Source of the DNA: Pseudodesulfovibrio aespoeensis Aspo-2
Lineage (GTDB): Bacteria; Desulfobacterota; Desulfovibrionia; Desulfovibrionales; Desulfovibrionaceae
Reading direction: 5' to 3'
NCBI RefSeq assembly: GCF_000176915.2
Contig: NC_014844.1
Location: forward strand, 1,054,001 to 1,118,000
Length of the DNA: 64,000 nucleotides
Shown in pieces: positions 25,936-34,353 of this stretch (the first letter of the stretch is position 1; every line of letters begins with the position of its first letter). The position numbers were made by a program, and so were the translations under genes. The notes under the pieces are model-generated. The model saw nothing but the letters and a program-made list of their open reading frames with translations, searched no databases and was not told where the DNA came from.

Positions 25936-25987
25936 CCCTTGCCCGAAGAATATCCATGAATCAAGCCCGCCCGCGGACAACGCTGAA

Positions 25988-27250
25988 ATGACGACAGACA
26001 CCCTTATGCCCATCACTGTGACCGACCTCCACGAAATCATCGAGACGGGCGCCATCGTCACCCATTTCCAGCCTCAGGTCTCGCTCAAGCGCAAGGCCGT
26101 CATCGGGCTTGAGGCGCTCAGCCGGGGGTTTGATGGGGCCAGCGGCGAGATCATCCCGCCGTCGGTCCTGTTCGGCCTGGCCAGCGACCCGGAGACGCGG
26201 CTCGCCCTGGACCGTGTCTGCCGCACGCGGGCTGCGGAATCATTCGCCGCCCTGCATCGGCGCGACAAGAGCGTCATGCTCTCCATGAACATCGACGCCG
26301 CCTGTATCAGCGAGGACACCAGGGGGTCCAACCACCTGCTCAAGCTGATCAAGCGGTGCGACATCAGTCCAAACAACGTCATCATCGAGATCATTGAATC
26401 CCGGTGCGAGGACATGGACGCCCTGCTGGAGTTCGTCCGCTTCTACCGGAAAAAGAACTTCCTCATCGCGCTTGACGACGTGGGCGCGGGTTTCTCCAAC
26501 CTGGACCGCATTCCGCTGCTCAAGCCGGACGTGCTCAAGCTCGACCGTTCGCTCATCAGCGGGGTCAACGAGCAGTTCCACAAGCTTGAGGTGGCGCGCA
26601 GTTTCGTGCAGATGGCCAACCGGCTGGGCTGCCTTGTCCTGGCCGAGGGCGTGGAGACGAGCGAGGAGACCATGTGCCTCCTGGCCAACGGGATCGATGT
26701 CTTTCAGGGGTTCTTCTTTGCCCGGCCCGCGCCCGGGCTGGACGCCGTGCCCGGCATGGCCGACAAGGTGGACGCCCTGGCCGAGAAGCACCGGCACAAC
26801 CGCACCCGGCGCATCGCCGAAGAGAAGCGTCTCTTCTCCAGCTACGATCTGACCATCCTGACCATGTGCCAGGGGCTGTCCGAAACCCCGTCGCGCGGGC
26901 TCAACCAGGCGCTGACTCAGTTCATCGATCAGCACGAGGGCGTGGAGTGCGTCTATGTGCTCGACATGAAGGGGCGGCAGGTGTCCGACACCCTGTGCGA
27001 TCCCCTGAAGCTCAAGAAGAGCAAGCGGTTCCTCTACGAACCCGCCCGTGTGGGGGCCGACCACTCCCTCAAGGAATACTTCCTGCCCATCCAGGCCGGG
27101 CTTGAGAAGTTCACCACCGATCCGTACATCTCCCTCGCCTCGGGCAACTTGTGCACCACCATCTCGCGGGTCTTCTATCACAAGTGCTGTGGCCGCCACC
27201 TGATCCTGTGCACCGACATGAGCCGCGAGGACATGGCCTGCGGACTGTAG
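25988..27250 (+). CDS. EAL-domain c-di-GMP phosphodiesterase with C-terminal sensor region
   Basis: A 420-residue cytoplasmic protein. The EAL domain (about 15-255) carries the catalytic set: EAL at 42-44, Asn in MNIDAA, Glu in IIEIIES, the double Asp in LDDVGAGFS, Lys in LKLDRSLI, EGVET and FQGFFFARP, so it is probably active in hydrolysing c-di-GMP to pGpG. Residues about 270-420 form a second domain resembling a small-ligand sensor (GVECVYVLDMKGRQVSDT... YISLASGNLCTTISRVF), PAS/Cache-like by pattern. ATG at 25988 is chosen; an in-frame ATG at 25898 would run through the glnK hairpin. It lies downstream of glnK but a functional link is unproven. Confidence 0.87.
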   Translation: MTTDTLMPITVTDLHEIIETGAIVTHFQPQVSLKRKAVIGLEALSRGFDGASGEIIPPSVLFGLASDPETRLALDRVCRTRAAESFAALHRRDKSVMLSMNIDAACISEDTRGSNHLLKLIKRCDISPNNVIIEIIESRCEDMDALLEFVRFYRKKNFLIALDDVGAGFSNLDRIPLLKPDVLKLDRSLISGVNEQFHKLEVARSFVQMANRLGCLVLAEGVETSEETMCLLANGIDVFQGFFFARPAPGLDAVPGMADKVDALAEKHRHNRTRRIAEEKRLFSSYDLTILTMCQGLSETPSRGLNQALTQFIDQHEGVECVYVLDMKGRQVSDTLCDPLKLKKSKRFLYEPARVGADHSLKEYFLPIQAGLEKFTTDPYISLASGNLCTTISRVFYHKCCGRHLILCTDMSREDMACGL

Positions 27251-27274
27251 CCTCCTGTCAGGGTGGGGCCATGC

Positions 27275-27874
27275 TCAGGGAGTGTCCAGCGTCCCAAAGA
27301 CGTAGGCGACCGATCCGGGCAGGAGATGGTCGAGCATCCGCTTGTTGCGTTCATTGTTGCAGGCGTCGGATGCATAATGGTCATTGACGGCCAGACCGGC
27401 CAGGGGCAGTCCCTTGGATGCCAGGAAATGCGCCGAGAGCAGGGCGTCATTGATGCATCCCAGGCGGTTGGGAACCACGAGGATGGTGCGCAGGTCGCAG
27501 GCGCGGGCGATTTCGTACATCTGCCTGTTCATGTCCAGGGGCACGAGCAGTCCTCCGGCCCCCTCGACGAGCAGGACATCGCACTCGGAAACGGCGTTGA
27601 TCGTGTCCGCCACCGCGTCAAAGGGGAACGTCTCCCAGAGAAAGCAGGGGGCCACCGGCTCGGTGCCGGTCATGATGACTCGGGCGTCTGCCGGAGCGAG
27701 CCCCGTATGCGTGCGGACAAAGGCGGCGTCGTCGTCGGCAGGGAAGCCGGTCTGCACGGGCTTGACGTAGGTGACGCGTTTCCCTTCGGCCATGAATCGT
27801 TTTGCCAGCCATGCGGAGAAGACCGTCTTCCCGACTTCGGTATTGGTGCCGGAGATGAAGTAGCGTTCCATCAT
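27275..27874 (-). CDS. bioD: Dethiobiotin synthetase
   Basis: A 199-residue ATP-dependent carboxylase forming the ureido ring of dethiobiotin from diaminopelargonate and CO2. The P-loop is GTNTEVGKT at residues 9-17, and VEGAGGLLVPL and VVPNRLGCIN are typical. Slightly shorter than the E. coli protein (about 225), with no missing core motif. Its ATG overlaps the bioA stop by four bases. Confidence 0.94.
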   Translation of the reverse strand: MMERYFISGTNTEVGKTVFSAWLAKRFMAEGKRVTYVKPVQTGFPADDDAAFVRTHTGLAPADARVIMTGTEPVAPCFLWETFPFDAVADTINAVSECDVLLVEGAGGLLVPLDMNRQMYEIARACDLRTILVVPNRLGCINDALLSAHFLASKGLPLAGLAVNDHYASDACNNERNKRMLDHLLPGSVAYVFGTLDTP

Positions 27875-29211
27875 TCCCCCAGCACTTCGACCATGGCGGC
27901 ATGGGCAATGTCCACCAGCCGGGTGATTTCGTCCTGCGTGATGACGTAGGGCGGCAGGAAGTAGATGCAGTCGCCGAGGTTGCGCAGCAGCGCGCCCCGC
28001 TTGAGCGCTTCCCGGAATATCCTGAACCCGGTCCGCTGTTTCCAGTCAAGAGGAGTCCTGGTCCCCGGGTCGGCCACCAGCTCGACGCAGGTGATGAAGC
28101 CCAGGGAGCGGACCTCGCCCACATGGCGGTGCCCGGCGAACCGCTGCGCGGCATAGTCGGCCAGATGACGATATTTCGGCTTGTTGGTTTCGAGGACATT
28201 CAGTTCTTCGAACATGGACAGCGTCTCGTTGGCCACGGCGCAGGCCAGGGGATTGCCCATGTAGGTGTGGCTGTGCATGAACGCCTTCAGTTCGGTGAAG
28301 TCGCCCAGAAACGATTCGTAGACCGCATCCGTGGTCATGACCACCGAGAGCGGGAGCGTGCCCGAGGTGATGGATTTGGACAGGGTCACGAAGTCCGGGG
28401 TGACCCCGGCCTGCTCCATGGCGAACATGGTGCCGAGGCGACCAAAGCCGACCGCGATTTCGTCAAACGCGAGGTGGATGTCATGGTGCCGCGTACACTC
28501 GCGCAGCTTGTGCAGATAGCGCGGGGGGTAAAACCGCCAGCCCGCGGCTCCCTGGGCCAGGGGCTCGACAAAGACCGCCGTGATTTCCCGGCCTCGCTCC
28601 TCCAGGGTCCGCTCCATGGGCTCGAAGCATTCGGCGTCGCAGTCGGTGCGCGTCCGATCGTATGGGCAGCGGTAGCAGTCCGGTCCGGTGACGCTGATGT
28701 TGTCCGGCATGAGTGGCCGGTAGATGTCGGAAAAGGCGTCGTGTCCACATATGGACAAAGCGCCGAGAGTTTCGCCGTGATAGCCGCCGGACAGGCCGAC
28801 GAACCGCCTTTTTTCCGGCTGGCCCGTGTTGCGGCGGTAGCCGTAGCTCATCTTCATGGCGATTTCCACGGCGCTCGCCCCGTCTCCGGCAAAGAACACC
28901 TTGGTCAGTTCGTCCGGCGTCAGGTCGGCCAGGCGGCGGGCCAGCTCCTCGGCCGGGGGATGGATGACGCCAGCGAACAGGACGTGTTCCAGTTGCGCCG
29001 CCTGTTTGGCCAGCGCATGGGTGATGCGCGGGTTGGCATGGCCGAAAATATTGGTCCACCATGAACTGATGGCGTCGATGTACGGTTTGCCTTTGGCGTT
29101 GTATACATATATTCCTTTCCCGGAGCAGATCCTGAGCGCCGGGTGTTCCTCAAGGTCTTTCATCTGAGTGACCGGAAGCCAGAGAGCCTGTGGTATCCTA
29201 TCCATCGTCAT
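27871..29211 (-). CDS. bioA: Adenosylmethionine-8-amino-7-oxononanoate aminotransferase
   Basis: A 446-residue class III PLP aminotransferase converting KAPA to DAPA with SAM as amino donor. Motifs: SSWWTNIFGHANPRI, GDGASAVEIAMKM, FDEIAVGFGRLG and the PLP lysine in LSKSITSGTLPL. Length fits the family. The start is either ATG at 29211 or ATG at 29205; either way it lies on top of the divergent bioF start at 29210, leaving no intergenic promoter space. A TATACT hexamer on the minus strand near 29237 inside bioF could be its -10. Confidence 0.94.
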   Translation of the reverse strand: MTMDRIPQALWLPVTQMKDLEEHPALRICSGKGIYVYNAKGKPYIDAISSWWTNIFGHANPRITHALAKQAAQLEHVLFAGVIHPPAEELARRLADLTPDELTKVFFAGDGASAVEIAMKMSYGYRRNTGQPEKRRFVGLSGGYHGETLGALSICGHDAFSDIYRPLMPDNISVTGPDCYRCPYDRTRTDCDAECFEPMERTLEERGREITAVFVEPLAQGAAGWRFYPPRYLHKLRECTRHHDIHLAFDEIAVGFGRLGTMFAMEQAGVTPDFVTLSKSITSGTLPLSVVMTTDAVYESFLGDFTELKAFMHSHTYMGNPLACAVANETLSMFEELNVLETNKPKYRHLADYAAQRFAGHRHVGEVRSLGFITCVELVADPGTRTPLDWKQRTGFRIFREALKRGALLRNLGDCIYFLPPYVITQDEITRLVDIAHAAMVEVLGE

Positions 29212-30382
29212 GTCTGAACATTCCTATAAAGAGTATATCGCGAGAGAAGTGGCGAAGCTTAGGGAAGGAAACCGCATCCGTCAAATACCGCCCGTGGACC
29301 ATGGCGCGGACAAGATTTTGCTCTATGACGGTCGGGAACTGCTCAACCTCGCGTCCAACAACTATCTCGGACTGGCCGGCCATCCCGCGCTGCGGCAGGG
29401 AGCCATCGAGGCCGTGGAGCGGTATGGCACGTCAAGTGGCGCGTCAAGGCTCGTCAGCGGCAACTTTGCCCTGCTCGACGAGTTGGAGCGGGAGATGCGC
29501 TCCTTCAAGGAGCAGGAGGACGCGCTGGTGGTGGGGGCGGGCTTTGCCGCCAACCTGATGATCCTCTCCGCCCTGGCCGACCGGCATACCGTGGTTTTTT
29601 CGGACCGGCTCAACCACGCCAGCATCGTGGACGGCATCCGGCTGTCCGGCGCGAAGCATGTCCGCTATCGCCATAACGACACGACCCATCTCGCGGAACT
29701 GCTTGAGGCGCATGCGGCTGTGCCCAGGAAGCTGCTGGTCACGGATACGGTCTTTTCCATGGACGGCGACATCGCCGATCTTGCAACTCTTGTCGATCTT
29801 TGCCAAAATCACGGCGTCCTGTCCGTGGTGGACGAAGCCCATGCTGCCGGAATCTTCGGTAATGGCAGGGGCTTGGCCGCCGAACTCGGCCTGGCGGACC
29901 GGGTGGACATCCATATGGGAACCTTCAGCAAGGGGTTCGGCTCCTACGGCGCATACGTCGCGGGCAAGGCGGACATCATCGGATACCTGCGAAATACCGG
30001 CAGGCCGTTCGTTTTTTCCACGGCCCTGCCGCCCGCAGTCGTGGGCGCGAGCCTCGCGGCTGTGCGTCTGGTGCGCGAGACAGGCACGATGGGGAATCGG
30101 CTGCTCGGCATGGCCCGCGATGTTCGCGAGTTCCTCGGTTCGCTGGGCCTTGATGTCGGTTCGTCGCAGACCGCGATCATTCCGGTGATGCTCGGCTCCA
30201 ACGACGCGGCCCTGGCCGCGCGGGACGCGCTCATGGAATACGGTGTTCTTGTCGGGGCCATCCGCCCGCCCACGGTGCCCCAGAACACGGCCCGCCTGCG
30301 CATCAGCCTGCGGGCGGACCTGACCGATGCGGACCTGACGCTTTTCAAGACGGCTGTGGTGCAGATGACGGAGCGAGAGTGA
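29210..30382 (+). CDS. bioF: 8-amino-7-oxononanoate synthase
   Basis: A 390-residue alpha-oxoamine synthase (PLP) condensing pimeloyl-ACP with alanine to KAPA. Motifs: NLASNNYLGLAGHP, YGTSSGASRLVSGN, VVDEAHAAGIFG and the PLP lysine in TFSKGFGSYGAY. The ATG at 29210 gives MSEHSYKEYI; an upstream in-frame ATG at 29168 would extend it 14 residues into bioA. The start codon overlaps that of bioA head to head. Its TGA overlaps the next gene's GTG. Confidence 0.94.
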   Translation: MSEHSYKEYIAREVAKLREGNRIRQIPPVDHGADKILLYDGRELLNLASNNYLGLAGHPALRQGAIEAVERYGTSSGASRLVSGNFALLDELEREMRSFKEQEDALVVGAGFAANLMILSALADRHTVVFSDRLNHASIVDGIRLSGAKHVRYRHNDTTHLAELLEAHAAVPRKLLVTDTVFSMDGDIADLATLVDLCQNHGVLSVVDEAHAAGIFGNGRGLAAELGLADRVDIHMGTFSKGFGSYGAYVAGKADIIGYLRNTGRPFVFSTALPPAVVGASLAAVRLVRETGTMGNRLLGMARDVREFLGSLGLDVGSSQTAIIPVMLGSNDAALAARDALMEYGVLVGAIRPPTVPQNTARLRISLRADLTDADLTLFKTAVVQMTERE

Positions 30383-30981
30383 TCGACGATTTTCTTTTTG
30401 TATCCGGCTGGGCGGGCTACCCGGAGCTCTTTCCTTCCCTGGCTGGAAAGGGTGAATTCTTGCTGCCCTTTGTCCGCCATGCCGAGCGTGAGGTCTTTGA
30501 CCGGTTGGATGCGTCCGCCGCTTCCACGCTCATAGGCTGGTCCACGGGCGCGCACATGATCCTCAAGCGATGGAGCCGCGTGGTGAACCGGTTTGAACGG
30601 ATCATTCTCCTGGCTCCGTTTCTGGCCTTCACCGACTATACTCCGGAAAAGGCGGTACGGCTGATGATCCGCGAGATGCGCCGGGACCCGGAGCAGGTGG
30701 TGCGCCGCTTTCACGCCAACTGCGGATACAACGGGCGGCCCGTGCACTGCCATGGCGACGCCGAGGGGTTGATCGCCGGTCTGGAGTATCTGTGCGTCTC
30801 CCGCGCCATGCCTTCGCACCTGGGCGGAAGGAAAACGATCCTCGTCCACGGCGAGCATGATCGCATCGTGCCGCCCCACGCCACAGAGGATATCCGGGAG
30901 GTCATGCCGGACGCATCCTGCCAGACCCTTGCGTGCGGTCATTACATTTCAGGACACGATCTTGTCGATACCGCTGTCTAA
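30379..30981 (+). CDS. BioG/BioH-type alpha/beta hydrolase
   Basis: A 200-residue alpha/beta hydrolase between bioF and bioC. The nucleophile elbow is GWSTGA (Ser near 55), with Asp in HGEHDRIVPP and His in CGHYISG. By position and size it is the likely pimeloyl-ACP methyl ester esterase that releases pimeloyl-ACP from its BioC-methylated form, the gatekeeper step filled in different bacteria by BioH, BioG, BioJ and others. Sequence alone does not say which family. The start is GTG, overlapping the bioF stop (GTGA). Confidence 0.8.
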   Translation: MIDDFLFVSGWAGYPELFPSLAGKGEFLLPFVRHAEREVFDRLDASAASTLIGWSTGAHMILKRWSRVVNRFERIILLAPFLAFTDYTPEKAVRLMIREMRRDPEQVVRRFHANCGYNGRPVHCHGDAEGLIAGLEYLCVSRAMPSHLGGRKTILVHGEHDRIVPPHATEDIREVMPDASCQTLACGHYISGHDLVDTAV

Positions 30982-31732
30982 GGAGAGCATCCGCCGGGCT
31001 TTCGAGCGGGCCAGGAACACCTATGCCGAGGCCGCTCAGGTCCAGGATCGGGCGGCGCTGCGGTGCGCCGAGCACGTCCCGACGGGCGAGTATCCGGCCA
31101 TTCTCGAAATCGGCGCGGGCGGTGGCGTACTGACCCGGCACATCGCCGAACGCTGCACCCATTCCCGTTACGTGGCCGTGGACATCTCCCCCGGCATGCT
31201 CGCCCAGGTGAGCCGGGACGGATTGACCAATCCCGAGTTCGTCGCCGCTGACGGCGAGTACCTCTGTTTCCCTCAGGAGAGCTTCGAGCTGTTGGTCAGT
31301 TCGTCCACCATGCAGTGGTATCGTTCGCCCGAGGTGTCCATCCACGACAACCTCAGGCTGCTCAGGCACGGCGGTCGGTTCTCCCTGTCCATTTTTGTCG
31401 AGGGGACTTATGCCGAATTCGCCGAGGCTTCGGCTGCATCCGGTTTCGGTTCCATGCTCCCCATGCGTCCTGCTCAGGATTTTGTGGAGATATTGCAGGA
31501 CGCCTCGCCCATGGTTCTTGAGTCGGAGATCGTGACCCATGTGGTCCACTATCCGACCGTGGCGGACATGCTGCGCGCCCATCGCGCCACCGGGGCCACG
31601 GCCACGCCCGGTGCCAAGCAGCCGTCCCGGCAGGCCTACCAGCGGTTTATCGACTATTACGAAGGCAACCATCGCGCTCCCGAAGGCATCAGGAGCACGG
31701 TCTTCATCCTCCATCTCTGGGGCCGCCGTTGA
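30962..31732 (+). CDS. bioC: Malonyl-ACP O-methyltransferase
   Basis: A SAM-dependent methyltransferase of about 256 residues. SAM-binding motif I is ILEIGAGGGVLTRHI, followed by YVAVDISPGML, and the BioC-typical SSSTMQWYRSPE and the N-terminal SIRRAFERARNTYAEAAQVQ. It methylates malonyl-ACP to start pimelate synthesis by fatty-acid enzymes. No ATG fits the N-terminus; I propose the TTG at 30962 (MSIPLSKESIRR) with AGGA eleven bases upstream, overlapping the hydrolase gene by 20 bases. The reading frame is open to 30857. Confidence 0.85.
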   Translation: MSIPLSKESIRRAFERARNTYAEAAQVQDRAALRCAEHVPTGEYPAILEIGAGGGVLTRHIAERCTHSRYVAVDISPGMLAQVSRDGLTNPEFVAADGEYLCFPQESFELLVSSSTMQWYRSPEVSIHDNLRLLRHGGRFSLSIFVEGTYAEFAEASAASGFGSMLPMRPAQDFVEILQDASPMVLESEIVTHVVHYPTVADMLRAHRATGATATPGAKQPSRQAYQRFIDYYEGNHRAPEGIRSTVFILHLWGRR

Positions 31733-31751
31733 GCGATTTCGGCACATGCAG

Positions 31752-31777
31752 GCTCGCCCGCTCCAATACGGGCGAGC
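31752..31777 (+). terminator. Hairpin after bioC
   Basis: GCTCGCCCG and CGGGCGAGC form a perfect 9-bp stem with an 8-base loop, 19 bases after the bioC stop. No T-run follows. Probably the end of the bioF-hydrolase-bioC transcript. Confidence 0.5.
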
Positions 31778-31910
31778 GGACACTCTGCCAGCACTGGTTG
31801 TCCATCTTCGTGACCCGGCGGCGAGCCATTGCGGATTGTGCGCCTCTTGTCCCAGGCGGGCCACTCCCGGATGGGCGTTTGACTTGGCGGCAGGGGGCCA
31901 ATAAACTGTG

Positions 31911-32666
31911 ATGATGCGCAACTTTATGCCTTGTATGCGTCGTGTCCTTCCTGGATTCTGTCTTGCCCTGAGCGTCCTGCTGGTCGGCGGCCAAGTCCTG
32001 GCTGAAGAGGTGCGTCTGGTCTACGAGGATTTCCCGCCCTTTGAGTACCAACAGGACGGCGAGGCGCAGGGCGAAAGCGTGGCTCTGATCCGGCAGGTGT
32101 GCGCCGAACTGGGACTGACTCCGGTCTTCATGCACCGCCCTTGGGCACGGGCCTTGGACGACGTGCGCACGGGCCACGCGGACGGGATCTTTTCGCTCTT
32201 CCGGTCCGAGGAGCGCGAAAGATCGTTGATTTTCGCGCAGCAGCCGCTTGCCCATGACGAAACCGTGGTGTTTGTGGCCCGGGGTGATCTGCATCCCGAG
32301 TCCCTGGAGGATCTCGCAGGTTTGCGGGTGGGACTGGTCCGGGGCCACCATTACGGTTCGGGCGTGGTCGAACGGATTCCGGGATCACTCCAGTTGTTCA
32401 AGGATGTGCGGACAATGTTCGCCATGCTGTGCGAGGGACGCATCGACGCGGCCATGGTTGCCCGGAGCCCTGGAGAGCACTTCCTGAAGCAGTTGGATTG
32501 CGGCGACCAGGTGCGGGAGGTCCTGGTGCTGGCGCAGATGTCTCTGCACATAGCTTTCTCCAGGCTGGACGAGGCGCACGGCAAACGGCTGGCCGAGGCC
32601 TTTTCACGCGAGCTTGCCCGCATGGAGGCCGCGCGGAGGGGCGGGCGGGAGGCTGCGTCGGAGTAG
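31911..32666 (+). CDS. Periplasmic solute-binding protein, SBP family 3-like
   Basis: A 251-residue exported protein. The signal peptide ends near GGQVLAEEV. The mature part begins RLVYEDFPPFEYQQDG and continues with GESVALIRQVCAELGL and FSLFRSEERERSLIFA, as in family 3 (amino-acid-type) binding proteins. No permease or ATPase gene is adjacent, so it may be an orphan binding protein or sensor-like protein. GTG at 31908 is an alternative start; the GGGGG upstream suits either. Ligand unknown. Confidence 0.82.
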   Translation: MMRNFMPCMRRVLPGFCLALSVLLVGGQVLAEEVRLVYEDFPPFEYQQDGEAQGESVALIRQVCAELGLTPVFMHRPWARALDDVRTGHADGIFSLFRSEERERSLIFAQQPLAHDETVVFVARGDLHPESLEDLAGLRVGLVRGHHYGSGVVERIPGSLQLFKDVRTMFAMLCEGRIDAAMVARSPGEHFLKQLDCGDQVREVLVLAQMSLHIAFSRLDEAHGKRLAEAFSRELARMEAARRGGREAASE

Positions 32667-32713
32667 CTGCAATGGCGGCGCGGCAGCCGGACCTGGAAAG
32701 AGAGAAGCAAAAA

Positions 32714-32740
32714 GGGGCGGGAACAGCATGTTCCCGCCCC
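32714..32740 (-). terminator. Rho-independent terminator of metK
   Basis: GGGGCGGGAACA and TGTTCCCGCCCC form a perfect 12-bp stem with a 3-base loop. On the minus strand TTTTTGC follows, 25 bases after the metK stop. It separates metK from the convergent binding-protein gene. Confidence 0.9.
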
Positions 32741-32764
32741 TTGTGCGTGGACAGAGGGAGTCGG

Positions 32765-33934
32765 TCAGATCTTGCAGGCGGTGCGCAGGTCGTCCACCGC
32801 GTCGGTCATTTCCCAGGTGAACTCCGGGCGTTCGCGGCCAAAGTGACCGTAGTTGGTGGTCAGCTGGAAGATGGGGCGGCGCAGGTTGAGCCGCTCCTGG
32901 ATGAAGTAGGGGCGCATGTCAAAGACCTCTTTGACGGCCTTGGTCAGCTGTTCGTCAGTCACCTGGCCGGTGCCGCGCGAGCAGACGACCACGGAGACCG
33001 GCTCGGCCACGCCGATGGCGTAGGCGATCTGGACTTCGCACATGTCGGCGAGGCCTGCAGCCACCACGTTCTTGGCCACATAGCGGGCCATGTACGCGCC
33101 GGAGCGGTCCACCTTGGACGGGTCCTTGCCGGAGAACGCGCCGCCGCCGTGGGCACCGGCTCCGCCGTAGGTGTCGTTGATGATCTTGCGGCCAGTGAGT
33201 CCGCAGTCGCCGACCGGACCGCCGATGACGAAACGGCCCGTGGGGTTGATGTAGGTCTTGAGCTTCTCGTCGATCAGCTCCTCGGGCAGGGTCTTCATGA
33301 TGACTTCCTGCAGGATGGCTTCCTTGAGGTCGGCGTAGGCAATGCTCTCGGAATGCTGGGAGGAGACGACCACGTTGTCGATGCGCACGGGTTTGCCGCT
33401 GTCGAACTCGACGCAGACCTGGGTCTTGCCGTCCGGGCGCAGGAAATCGAGGATGCCCTCCTTGCGCACATAGGTCAGGCGGCGGGAAAGCTTGTGCGCG
33501 TAGTAGATGGGGGTGGGCATCAGGGTCGGGGTCTCATTGGTGGCAAAGCCGAACATCATGCCCTGGTCGCCAGCGCCCTGTTCCTCGGGCTTGGTGCGGT
33601 TGACGCCCTGGGCGATGTCCGGGGACTGCTTGTCGATGGAGGAGATGACCGCGCAGGTCTGCCAGTCAAAGCCCATGGTGTCGGAGCTGCAGTAGCCGAT
33701 GTCCTTGATGGTGGCCCGGACGATCTCCGGGAAATCGGCAAAGGCGGTGGTGGAAATTTCCCCGGCGATGAAAGCCAGGCCGGTGGTGACCAGGGTTTCG
33801 CAGGCCACGCGGGCGTTAGGGTCCTGGCGAATGATGGTGTCCAGGATGGCGTCGGAGATCTGGTCGGCGACCTTGTCGGGATGGCCTTCGGTCACGGATT
33901 CCGAGGTGAACAGGTACTTTCCTTCGATCTGCAT
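32765..33934 (-). CDS. metK: S-adenosylmethionine synthetase
   Basis: A 389-residue enzyme forming SAM from methionine and ATP. Motifs: [36 protein letters not shown], and the P-loop-like [16 protein letters not shown]. Length is standard. It lies 36 bases downstream of panD in the order panC-panD-metK. The short gap has a GGAGGAT site but no room for a SAM riboswitch. It ends at a strong intrinsic terminator. Confidence 0.97.
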   Translation of the reverse strand: MQIEGKYLFTSESVTEGHPDKVADQISDAILDTIIRQDPNARVACETLVTTGLAFIAGEISTTAFADFPEIVRATIKDIGYCSSDTMGFDWQTCAVISSIDKQSPDIAQGVNRTKPEEQGAGDQGMMFGFATNETPTLMPTPIYYAHKLSRRLTYVRKEGILDFLRPDGKTQVCVEFDSGKPVRIDNVVVSSQHSESIAYADLKEAILQEVIMKTLPEELIDEKLKTYINPTGRFVIGGPVGDCGLTGRKIINDTYGGAGAHGGGAFSGKDPSKVDRSGAYMARYVAKNVVAAGLADMCEVQIAYAIGVAEPVSVVVCSRGTGQVTDEQLTKAVKEVFDMRPYFIQERLNLRRPIFQLTTNYGHFGRERPEFTWEMTDAVDDLRTACKI

Positions 33935-33970
33935 TGAATCCTCCTTAAAGAGTCCTACGGTAATACGCGC

Positions 33971-34348
33971 CTAAAAATCCGGGTCGAGTTCGCACTCGAG
34001 GATCTGGTCGACGCCGTTGTTGTTGTCTGCGATGACGACCCTGGGCTTGCGCGTCCGGGCCTCTTGCTCGTCAAGCCACACATAGGAGGCGATGATCACC
34101 CGCTGGCCCGGCGCGCCCTTGTGGGCGGCGGCTCCGTTGAGGCATATCTCGCCTTTAGCGCCGGGGATGGCGTAGGTGGTCAGTCGTTCCCCGTTGTCCA
34201 GGTTGTACACGTCCACCTGCTCGTAGGGCAAAAGGCCCACGGTCTTCATCAACACGGTGTCGATGGAGATGCTCCCCCGGTACTCCAGGTTCGCGCAGGT
34301 GATGGTCGCGCCGTGAATCTTGGCGCTCAAAAAGCATCGTTGTGCCAC
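33971..34348 (-). CDS. panD: Aspartate 1-decarboxylase proenzyme
   Basis: A 125-residue pyruvoyl enzyme decarboxylating aspartate to beta-alanine for pantothenate. The self-cleavage site Gly-Ser lies in EYRGSISID, where the Ser becomes the pyruvoyl group; KIHGATITCANL and CLNGAAAHKG are characteristic. The GTG at 34348 (MAQRCFLSAKIHG) has GAGG at good spacing; a second GTG at 34357 overlaps the panC stop as GTGA but its Shine-Dalgarno would be too close. It pairs with panC. Confidence 0.94.
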   Translation of the reverse strand: MAQRCFLSAKIHGATITCANLEYRGSISIDTVLMKTVGLLPYEQVDVYNLDNGERLTTYAIPGAKGEICLNGAAAHKGAPGQRVIIASYVWLDEQEARTRKPRVVIADNNNGVDQILECELDPDF

Positions 34349-34353
34349 AGGGC

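Noticed and set aside
33935-33970. SAM riboswitch before metK
   Set aside because: The gap is only 36 bases and holds just a ribosome-binding site.
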